Source of the DNA: Stratiolaelaps scimitus
Taxonomy: Eukaryota; Arthropoda; Arachnida; Mesostigmata; Laelapidae
Length of the DNA stretch: 64,000 bases
Assembly: GCA_019614645.1 (NCBI GenBank)
Contig: JABWDB010000001.1
Coordinates: 2,294,001-2,358,000 of the forward strand
Reading direction: 5' to 3'
The first letter of the stretch is position 1. The number at the start of each line of letters is the position of its first letter. Below the pieces are notes generated by a model. It searched no databases, was not told where the DNA came from, and saw only the letters and a program-made list of their open reading frames with translations. The translations under genes and the position numbers were made by a program. This document shows, piece by piece, positions 11,151 through 21,133 of this stretch.

Positions 11151-12938
11151 GATTAACAGTTAATCGGCCACGTGTCGCTTGTACTCGCGGCGCTAGATGC
11201 CAGCGGCACCATGTCGTTGCTATTAACAGTAAAAAATGACACGGCTCGGATGGCAGACGTCTCTTCAATGAGAAATTGTTGTTGGCCTTGCCAGACATGC
11301 GCAACTAGGATCCCTTGATTTTACGCAAGGTGTCTCCGGACCTAGTAGAGTAGACGGCGTTAACCCATTCCAATAGCGGCCAATATAGCGGTATGACGTT
11401 TGTCTTTGATAACGTCGTACCCGAAGCATATGTGCACACATCGATATCTGCAGTTCGCACTATTATTTTTGTAAGAAATTTGCTTTGTCGTTTTTTGCCG
11501 TCGGTCCTTGATAGATTCGTTCCTCCAACAAGGTTTAACTCAGGCAAAATGTAGCTTTGACAAAATTGAAGAATACGGCCACTAGCTTCAAACGAGCGGC
11601 ATGTACGATATGTCAAGATATTCCAAACCAAAGGTGAAGTTGGCCAGGCTGGCGAGATCACGGCGGCATCGAGTGTCAACCCTCTCCGGAGGCCAATGAC
11701 GTACGAACGCCGGACGTTGTCGAAACGTCACCACTTCAATTTCAGCCTGCCGCCCCGCTCACCCGAACGTGTCAATATGTAGCCGTCTGGTGGTGTAGCG
11801 ATTCTTGCCCAACGCTTAGTCCGAACGACCTATTTCCCCTGTAGTTGGAGCAGCACAGCACTAAACTCAAAGGTGACTTGCCTTTCGTAAGGGCACTGTG
11901 CTCACTCACTTTCATACACACCCGGCCGTACACACACACACACATATGTTCGCACAATTGACGGGGTCAACCACAACGATCGGTTCAGATAGCCCGACCA
12001 GCTGCGGGATACGAAGCTTTCGCGATCACAGAGAGACATAAGCGCACGCGCGCTCAAACACACACGCAGTGGATGCCCTCCCATGCTACTACAGCAGCCA
12101 CCTACCTCCTCAAGTAGATGGTCGCTAGGATCAGCCGAGCGCAGAACGTCCAAAGCGTAAGGTCCTTCGTTGACACCCTTCTCGTTGTTTGCCACTCCCC
12201 AACGGCCGCAATCCGACCGTCGCTCAAGCGAACGATCTAACTAGCGAGCCTTACGCCGCCGCCGCCGCCGCCACAGCAGCAGCGGCAGCAGAACTGTCGG
12301 CGCGACCCGCGGAAGTTGTTGTGGTCGTTCGCAGGCGTCCCGGCAGGCGCCCGACAGAACGAAACCGTTCCGTACAGATTTCATCGAACATATTTTACAG
12401 TTCGTCGAGCTGATTTGCTGATAGTGGCGTCGAACGCCACCAAGTCGAACGACGAGGGCGCTGCATGAATAGTTGCAGTGAGTTTATCAGGGTGCGGTAA
12501 CTGAAAAGTACAACCAATGTGTTGTTGTGTGAAGGGCGCTGTGTCTTCTCTGTCGAAGCTAGATGATCACTCCCAAGTATAAGCAATAACATATTATTGG
12601 CATGTTCTCATAAATGTGTGTGTGTGTGCATATATATATACTCGTGTGATTCGCGTGTTCCCAGAACAGAATTCAATGTCTGTTAGTACAACGTGACTGG
12701 TATCAGGGTTGTCTCAGGTTGACGTCGAGGGAGGCTTTTGCCAGCTTTTGTCGGTAATCGTGACGGTCGCGGGGTGTGAGTGCCAGTGAGTGTCGATATA
12801 TCCGTGGTTGTTATTGGCAGTTGGCAGACGTACAGAGATCACCCCCGAATAGGTGGCGAGGTGACCACTTAGGTGATACTTACATATTAATGGCTGGAGC
12901 ACGAATGCACGACGCGCTCCAATGGTGCGGCAGCTGTA

Positions 12939-13046
12939 AGCGACTGACTTGGTGTTTTCGAGGGGACACTGTATCCGAAGACGAAACACAGTCTGTGAAC
13001 CTGTCACAGTTTCAGATACCGCCACGCAGAAGATCGAATTATCAGG
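12939..13046 (+). CDS. Tentative upstream exon of the C2 gene
   Basis: After an AG (GTGCGGCAG) the frame reads a short Cys/Lys segment (CKRLTWCFRG) and a polar linker ending near RRRSNYQG. This is the sort of palmitoylation/linker composition found between the membrane anchor and the C2A domain of synaptotagmins. The phase would fit the next exon only if a non-canonical GC donor (GG|GCATGT) is used. I saw no transmembrane exon. This is inference; it may be noise. Confidence 0.22.
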
Positions 13047-13819
13047 GCATGTATTGTTAACGTGACAAACTATTAACCCTAGACCAAGATACATATAATC
13101 CAGTCAAATTTAGTGAATTTCGGTTTCACCAAGTATGTATGTAACCAAATGTGTTATTCGTCTACTTTTACTACCCAAGGCCCTATTACGGGCCCAGTTC
13201 AACTATTAATTTCAAAAGGTAGTACCCCGGGACATTCGGCTTTGCCATTAGAAACACACCCGCAAACATGGCTGTGGTTGAGAGGACATATTATTCTAAT
13301 CTATAAAAGTTTCTCCGAGGTTGTTAGTTTCTGCAAGCTTGCATAAGTTACGAATACACACATCTGTTGGACTATCAAAATTACGCTGCCATCAATATAC
13401 GAGTATGTTTCACCCTGTGTTATTGGGAAGAGCCTCCCTCGAATGTTTGGGCACAGAGGTTAAGTTGTTCGGGTCTTAACAAATGCGATTGATTTGCTAG
13501 TACTGAGGGATTGAGTCGGCTCAGTATGGTAATATGGTTGGTAGAGTGGATCGTTACGTTCCCACGCGAACCCGCAAACCAAGGCCCCGGTGCATTGCGC
13601 TTCTGCAAGACAAAGATTACCAACGGGTTGGTTGTTCAAGGACTCATTTGAGAGTCTCTGCCCCCCATTCTACGGTCACTACCAATAATCAGTAGGCGGT
13701 AGGTATTTTTCTTTTAATCTGACAAGTATAATAACTCACCTAATCGCCCAATAGCACATTGCAATAGCATAAAAGGCATCCGTCTCCTGGGTAGTTAATC
13801 AAAGCGTCTTGTTTCACAG

Positions 13820-16554
13820 GCCTCGACGACGCTTCGGAGGATGGCTCGTTCAGATCGCGTTCGGCGTCTGCGGCGTCGTCAACACAAATCCAGCCCGAAC
13901 TTTATGACGACCTCTTCGAGGATAGTGACGACTGCACCTTGTACGGGCCACCCTCTCTAGAAGATCGGGTGAAACGTGAAGAAGTGGGTGCCTCGTATGG
14001 AACACTTGTCTTAACCACGAAGGTTCATGACGACAAGAAGTGCGTTTAACGGCTACAGGAACCTCTCAAATTTAGTTCGCTAGACCTCTTACATTGAGTA
14101 GCGTTTACATTCCACTAAGTCCTAAATTTACGTCCAATATATATATATATAGTGTCTTTATATGCATCAGGTAATATAGGTGACTTATGTGTCTAAAAAT
14201 ATATAATAGCTGTAACGTTTAGTATTACCTATACCATCCCAACCATACGTAGCGTACTTACAGTATATCATGTTGATGCGATAAGCACATGCTGGCTTTC
14301 ACGAATGAATAATGTAAATGCCTCTTAACATACAGAGAAATAAGCTAATGTGAGTACGTGCTCAACTAAAACTGAAACACCTGCATTGGTCCTTTAGGGA
14401 ACAGGTCAATAAGAGACAAAGAGGTGACACTCAATATATGTCAATACCGGAGTGCACGAAAATATCCACATAGACAAATTTACCTAGCTGAATGACTGTA
14501 CTGAATAATGATAACATGAATTTACTCATATCAGGGTGTCGCTGAGACTGTGCGATCTTCGAGGGTTACCCGGCAAAGGTCTGACCCGATCACGAAGTTA
14601 TTGGGTGACGGTACGGGCAACCGTTCGTAAATGCACCAAGAAATGTCGGGCCGTGCGCGTCAGTGAACGAGATGTGGCCACAAGGCTGAACGAAGAAATA
14701 CGTTTTTTGGGCTCGGCAGGCGATTCGTTACAAGTTCGTGAACAGTTACTTTCTTCCTTATTGTGTTGTTGTCGATGATATTATGTGTGTTTGGGGAGAA
14801 AGGGTTTCTCGAGTAAACCTTTTGCAGGGGTACAGTATGCGTTAGGAGACACTTTATTCGAAGTCGGTTTGTGGTCATTGGCTGCGGCAGTAGATGGCTG
14901 AATCGGACGTGCCAGACTCGCACGACTCACGACCAGAGCTCGAGTCACTGTGTTGAGCGACGATACACTGCGACACTCTCGTGGCTCCAGCTCGTCCGTG
15001 GGCACAACACAACACATATGGATAGTGTCGTACATGCGACTCTATGATATTGATAAAATCAATGCCGATACCATAGTCAAACTCCACTTGAGCACATGCC
15101 ACATCAGATTCTCAGCAGGAATTCAGTTGATAATACAATGCCCGATGTTCTTTGGCTCTATGCTATTGTATATACACATATACAGACAGTTTCCAATAAT
15201 AATACATGTATTAGGCTGTTAGGCGCACTGTAAGGCGTTATATTAGGTTAATCAATAGGTAATGTCCGCCACCTTTGAAGTTGTGTAGTTTCGCCAACAC
15301 GAACGCTATGGCTTTCAAATTTGGCGGGCTTCTTGATCAATCTCACAGAAGACCAACTGTTTATACTTTAGTTGGCTGCATCAATTAGCAGTTACCAAGC
15401 GATCGAATATAGAGACCAAAAACCTGCATCTCTTCTTCGCTATTTTCGTGGCGACAAAAATGCAACTGAGGTAGCGAGGGTGTCTGTTACGCAAGATTAG
15501 TCAACCAACTAAGCCGAGAAATTGACAGGAAACGGCCGTGAAGGGGTGAGGGACAGCGTAACGTCATATTGTAACAGGACAACGCCAGGCTCATGTTGCT
15601 TTGGCGAGCAGCCATACTGTAACCGATCTTGGCTGGGGAATTCTCCCGTACCCGGCGTACAGCCGAGCAAGATGGCCTGGCCCGCTTGACATGTTTCCCA
15701 AGCAATATATGTTTGCATATATATAAATATTATATATATATATATATATATATAAGAACACGCTTGGTGATATATCGATCGGAGGTGATTGTCCCGACAG
15801 CCAATGAAAGACACTCGGAGGGCACCAAAATATTGTACGGATTCCAATAAATGGATTGTATGGGGAGGGCGTGTGTGAATAGGATGAAGTGAACTGACTC
15901 TTCAGCTTGCTATAACACTTCTTCTAATTGACTGCTTCTGCAGATTGCTGTTTTTGAAGACGGTGATAAGGGACGTACACTAGGTCAAACCGATATACTG
16001 GGCTACTGTCAGGTGGCTCTTGAGAGAGTGACGGAGAGGAGTTTAGACGGAGGAGATACCTACGAAGGCGAGACAATCCACAACTGCCCATTGACACAGG
16101 CTCCTGTAAGTCAGCTGTTCCACTGATGTAGCTCTTCTCTTGCAGTATGCTCATTCGTTAGTCACCTTTCGTGTATTTTCCCCACGTTAATAGGCGTCCT
16201 GTCCGTAATTTGACCGTAATCTATTCAATATAACCTTTTCTACACAAATGGATACGGGCAAGCCAGCGGTAGATCATGTTCACATGAAATATTATCGAAA
16301 CTTTCATGAACTCCACTGTCGTCTCGATCAGTCGCAGGCAGCACCTATATTGCTACGTATGGCAAATACAACACGTCTAGTGGGTGTCCAATCCATAGAC
16401 CACTATGGATTCATTGCAGGGGAAAGATGTTGCAGAAGTAAGGATCCTGCACGCCTTTCTCTCGCTTTGCGGAATGGCAATGCCATCGCCTCTCTCAGGA
16501 CTATTACAGTCTCGGCCTGATACTCTGTCCCCAACTGCCTCCATAATTATTGTA

Positions 16555-16589
<35 letters not shown>

Positions 16590-17284
16590 ATAACAGGTTG
16601 TATAAACTCCAAAAAGGTAGCCACTCCGATGGGTCAACTGCTCATGTCACTGAGTTACGAGAATTCCAACCTACTGACAGTCGCGGTCGTCAAAACGAAA
16701 GGTCTACCAGAGTCGTCAATAAAGGTCACTTTACGATGCAACGGAGAAAAGGTAACAATGAACAATTACCCGACCCTTATACCTCAAAATACGATAGGTA
16801 CCTGCTGCCACATCATTTCGTCTTATTTTTCCATCCAACTCGATGGAAACAAACGAGAATTTACTGAACTGCAAAGTACGCCCAGCCGCCGTTTCAGTAC
16901 CTCGGTATTATGTCTCGCCTTCACTTTTGTTGTTCACGATTCTAATCCGTTCTCTATTTTTTGTGCCGAAATCGAATCCGACATCGAACACCGTCTGTCG
17001 TTTCCACTTCGCTTCGGCAGATAAAAAAAGGCCGCGTGAAGGGTTCTGGGCCGATCTACAACCAGTCGTTCAAGTTTATCCTGCCCGAGCAGTTTATCAG
17101 CTCGAGTTCGGTATTCATCTCGCTGTGTTCCGGGAGTCGCAGGCTGCGTCGAAATGGCACCCATAATGCCTGCTGTATATCAGGGCCGTGGATGGTGTTC
17201 TCGGATGGGCGCCTCACACATTGGGGGGAAATGTTAATGCTCAAGAAGGCCGTTTTACAGTGGCGGCAACTGTACCCCGTGTAG
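13820..17284 (+). CDS. Synaptotagmin-like double-C2 protein (5' end incomplete)
   Basis: Five exons join in phase: 13820-14039, 14535-14733, 15944-16105, 16617-16751, 17021-17284 (326 codons with stop). Exon 1 is an acidic Ser-rich linker (LYDDLFEDSDD) running into C2A strand 1 (YGTLVLTTKVHDDKK). Exons 2-3 complete C2A (LRGLPGKGL ... LNEEIRFLG ... FEDGDKGRTLGQTDILGYCQ). Exons 4-5 form C2B (GQLLMSLSYENSNLLTVAVV ... YNQSFKFILPEQF ... THWGEMLMLKKAVLQWRQLY), ending in the synaptotagmin-type HWxxML...QWxxL signature. By family it is probably a membrane-trafficking or exocytosis factor. The Ca2+-coordinating aspartates are largely missing, so Ca2+-independent lipid or protein binding is more likely. 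Donors at 14040 (GTGCGT) and 14734 (GTTCGT) and the exon-4 acceptor are weak. The N-terminal membrane anchor exon was not found. The subfamily is unresolved. Confidence 0.75.
16430..16570 (+). repeat. Dispersed repeat family B, copy 2 (in an intron of the C2 gene)
   Basis: Contains GGCAATGCCATCGCCTCTC, TCGGCCTGATACTCTGTCC and ATAATTATTGTATACAT, matching the copies at 10975 and 38117 in order. It runs into a TA microsatellite (16560-16589). Confidence 0.6.
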
Positions 17285-17357
17285 CTTCGATCTACCTGCC
17301 TCAACAAGCATCAGGTGAACTGGATGCTTTCGCGAACGTGCAATGGTTTTTCAAAAA

Positions 17358-17363
17358 AATAAA
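17358..17363 (+). promoter_or_regulatory. Polyadenylation signal of the C2 gene
   Basis: Canonical AATAAA, 74 bp past the TAG stop of the synaptotagmin-like gene. This suggests a very short 3'UTR. Confidence 0.6.
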
Positions 17364-17511
17364 CTAAGATTCTACTTGTGTCGTTGTTATGGACGCTCGT
17401 TATTCAACGATTAGCGATATCATATAATATCCCGATCGCGTATGAGTCGGCGACAGATTCAGCAACAGTACGAACCATACAATCGAACTAAACACAATGA
17501 CCTGAATGTTT

Positions 17512-17550
17512 TCAGGCTGACTCTCAGCTAACACGTAACGTCGACGCAAC
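17512..17550 (-). repeat. SINE family A body fragment
   Basis: On the minus strand it reads GACGTTACGTGTTAGCTGAG followed by AGTCAGCCTGAAAA, matching the body of the element at 1896-2066. Confidence 0.5.
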
Positions 17551-18149
17551 GAATTGATCTAACCGCTTTCAGTTGATAAATCAAGCCCACCTGGAGAGTA
17601 AAGCTCCTCTAATTCAAAAACAACGAACGTATTCGTAGCTGCTTTTATTCGTAGCTGCGCGGCATGATTGGAACTATAGACCGAACCAGTTCCCAGTCTT
17701 GCTTCCACATTACCAATGATCTATAATACAATCGTCTCTTTTGAAAACCACCTTCCTTGCGATGACTTACCAGAAATAATGAAAGCACTTGTTGCTGAAC
17801 ACTAATCGTACTAGTCCAGATCAACGTGTTGAATTACCCGCGTAACTTTTGGCAAGTTTCCAATGAAGAAAATATAGTCATCAAATAATCAACACTGACT
17901 CACCCTAAGATACTTCCAACTTACCCTTTCCAAGGTGATGGGGCACAATCATCGCTAGTATTATGCAGATAGGTGTGTAATAGTCTGCTCCGTTTTCTAT
18001 TTGTCGGTCACCAATGTTCAAACCAGCTCCATGATATAGCTCGGCAATCCAAACTTTTAGATGTTTGCATCACATATGGCTATTTACGCTCAACAGTGAG
18101 ACAAGAATTGATCGCTTTACTGACCTACAGAGCACTCACGGATTCAACA

Positions 18150-18172
18150 TGTATATATATATATATATATAT
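18150..18172. repeat. (TA)n microsatellite
   Basis: A simple TA run just outside the putative 3'UTR of the alpha1 collagen gene. Confidence 0.85.
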
Positions 18173-18188
18173 AACGTATAAACAGGCA

Positions 18189-18194
18189 TTTATT
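18189..18194 (-). promoter_or_regulatory. Candidate polyadenylation signal of the alpha1 collagen gene
   Basis: AATAAA on the minus strand about 525 bp past the stop at 18718. It is the first canonical hexamer I noticed downstream. Confidence 0.45.
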
Positions 18195-18717
18195 TTTGCA
18201 GTTACTTCAGCACGCAATTATTATAAACTATACAATTTTATACGTCGGACACTGGCACGACTGTCATTGGATAATATTTTCCGCATACGTCTGCCATGCT
18301 TTCCTAAATCTCTCATTGATGTGTGTGTCCGTGCAACGAAGAGTGCGATCCCCTTTCCATGCATGCCGAAACTATAATTTAATGATGGGCAATCAGGTCA
18401 AGTCTTTCGACAGTTAGTGACCTCAACTTGCTGGTGTCGTTGACATCATAGTTAATGGCTGCTCCGGGCCGCTAAGTACTCATTCAGCGAGACATATTTG
18501 TTGGCGTACGAGCCTACGACTGTGATTTTCAACAGCTATGCCTTTCAACTGCATGAAAATGCAACAACATATATAAGAAGCTTAGAAACCATTAAGGTTC
18601 GCAACTTCCGCAACGTTATTCCTAGTGCGTCAGTCCGATCTGAAGTTCGTTTCGATGATGAGTGACGATGTGATACGAGACGAATCACGGCTATGGCGTT
18701 GTTTGTTGACCCAATGT

Positions 18718-21133
18718 TTAAGACATTGGAACGGGCGGTGGAGGTGGTCGCCGAACGGGCGTCGGCACTAGTGGGGGTCTGCCGCCGCCGCTCGCTCGGA
18801 ACGTAACGCTCCGTCGTTTGCACACCGCGCAACGGGACACGTGCCGTTCGACGTCCCCTGGCTTACCGCGAATCCGTACAGGCACCTAAAAAATAGACTC
18901 GGGTTAGGCAATTCACAATAGACGCCTAGCTTTCGTATAGGTCAACAGGTGATACCAACCCGTCTCTCCGTTATGCGAAGAATATATGTTAAGCGGGGTT
19001 ACTCAAAATCTATGAACTATATGACATGTGTTAAAACAAAATGCACACGCACACACAATGTTAAAAAAAAAAAAAGCAATTTCTCAATCGTTTTATACAT
19101 GCGAATGCAACTCGTACTTTCAGCGTAATGGTCGGTGTTAACTAAAATATGATTCCAAAATGGAACTCCTTTGCACCAGAGTTCACCAGTGACTACGGCA
19201 ACTCGTGAGTTCGTGAAACTTTACAGAGTGTCTCTACAGCTAATTTGTGGAACATTTCTTCAACGCCATACGTTTGCGCGACATCACCATAGATGTTCTT
19301 CGTTGAATCGATCAAAATGGGGGCAACGTGTACTGTTCACTGCATTTGTCATTGTGTCGGTGTTCGTCTAGTTTCAATACCAATGGATGCGATTATATTC
19401 CTTTTGTATAGTAATACTTCCAGTAGATGCCAGAATTCATTCTAACTCACCTCGAACTGCTTCTCAAACTCAATAGTTTTCAGCCAGAAGCTGAATGCCG
19501 AGGGAAAATAGTCACATGTACCGATACCCTTGCATTCGATGAATGGCGTTGGTCGGAAGTCGGGAAGACATGATCCCGGACTAGCAAGAGGCTGTGAGGT
19601 ACCCTGAGCAGCAGCATCTGTCATCTACATAGATATAAAACGGCATTTGGGATATGACAAGTTAAGTACGACATAATTACAACAATATAGAGACGCAGAT
19701 AAAGGGGAACTGGTATCTTTGTAGTTTTTAACAAATGTACCGCTACGAATGTTGAATGACGATCCTAAATGACCGCTTGCGAATATTGAAAAACACACAC
19801 ACACACCCAAGCACAAAAAAATGTACTATAGAATGTAGTTTACGTCGAATTTGTGTTATCTTGGAACAGTTGATGTCCGTGCGGGCCACGGTATTATTAT
19901 TATCGCTAATACTCACATACGAGTTGTAATCCAAACATGATGAAGAGCAATACGAGTTGTTCTGAGGATATAGCTAACCTCCTGCGGGATTCTCTATATC
20001 GGAAATGGTGTCACTTGCTTCCTCACACTGAGATCGCTCATACATAAAGCCAACTGGTAAACTGCAAGCATTATCGCCGAAGTTCTGTTCAGCCAACTCT
20101 GCCAAAGGATCAAATGACCTACAGAGTCGATCGGTCTTAATAACTAAACAAATCGCTTGAAATGTTCGCAATCGAAGAGAGAAATGTCCGAGAAACATCG
20201 GAAGGAACGAACCCAAGCTCCAATTTCTGAGTTAGGTGTGTTCTGATCATTGCCGAAGTTGATTTTGTTTTGCACGTTTCTGATACGAATTTCTTACCAT
20301 TGTGAAACTATATCCGATCCACATAGTCTCCCAGTCACGAGGGCAAGGGGGTATCTCTATGCTTTGGCTATGCACAGCGAGCACTGGTTTGTCCGTCTGA
20401 CAGACAGCGCACCGCGAGATGAAGTCCTTTATACGATCGCCACGTATGGCATCCTGATCAAGATGCTGTTGATCCGTGTTGAGCCAATAAGAATAATCGT
20501 TGCGAGCAGCAAAACGACAGTTTTCGTCTTCATTTTGTGGTGCCTCACAAAATAGGTAGGGTATCGGACTGAATTTCGGAAGACATGATCCCGGCTCACC
20601 TGGAATCAGCATTCAAACATTTGTTGCATGTTATATACAATCTCGAATCTAATATATCAAGACATAGTTGACCATGTCCATCCGTTATATGATATATATA
20701 AATAGAATATTGAATGGCACTTTGCGTTTGTTTACAGAATTGCATAGTTGAAAATACGCTTATTAAACGGAAGGAGCCTGTGTGTGTTTTATGAATACAA
20801 GTAGGAATTAGATTGAGGACTTGACACCCAATTCTAGGTTGATAAGGGTTTTCTGTTTACAAAAAGGGCTAGGTGCATAAAATATCCGCTGGAATGAGTG
20901 CAGGAAATATATCCGCTTACCAAGATCTTGGCCATGTGCGCCACGATCGCCCAGCATATATAAATACGAATATCCGTCCCAGAGTTTCGAGGCGTTCACC
21001 GGACAATCGGGCACGCGGGTGCTTTGGCTATGGATGGTGAAGAGCGTATAGCGTCGCCGATGTAGTGTGCCGCCTCCTCCATCTACACCAGCAGGTCCTT
21101 CTTGTCCTGGTATGCCCGGACTGCCAGGATATC
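18718..21133 (-). CDS. COL4A1: NC1 domain exons of the alpha1 chain (four terminal exons)
   Basis: Exon 21133-20921 leaves the triple helix ([17 protein letters not shown]) and starts NC1 with [11 protein letters not shown] and AHGQDLG. Exon 20599-20298 has [34 protein letters not shown] and WIGYSFTM, closing subdomain 1 and opening subdomain 2. Exon 19624-19451 has [20 protein letters not shown] and [14 protein letters not shown]. Exon 18885-18718 supplies [11 protein letters not shown] and the stop. NC1 directs chain selection and hexamer assembly. The cysteine pattern of both subdomains is intact. Subdomain 2 ends in a tail of about 33 residues after the last Cys, where collagen IV chains normally stop after about 4. 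Confidence 0.9.

Larger units (their letters stand above)
6623..13819. other. Intergenic / upstream region, no firmly supported exon
   Basis: No ORF here has a recognisable domain. It contains a 36-bp tandem duplication (7495-7562), a promoter-like block with CRE and TATA motifs (9310-9360), an ATT microsatellite (9714-9765), one copy of dispersed repeat family B (10975-11150), a GC-rich stretch with a CGC-repeat ORF (about 12190-12420), and a weak candidate upstream exon of the C2 gene (12939-13046). Confidence 0.5.
17364..18188. other. Intergenic spacer between convergent genes
   Basis: About 0.8 kb between the 3' ends of the plus-strand C2 gene and the minus-strand collagen. It holds a family-A SINE tail fragment (17512-17550, inverted) and a small direct repeat (TATTCGTAGCTGC twice, about 17629-17660). 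No gene was seen. Confidence 0.6.

Noticed and set aside
12189..12413. Ala-rich 74-codon ORF as first exon of the C2 gene
   Set aside because: The Ala/Val runs come from CGC/GTT triplet repeats, and there is no donor in a fitting phase or membrane segment.
19974..20216. Extra NC1 exon
   Set aside because: The phase does not match the donor at 20298, and NC1 is complete without it.
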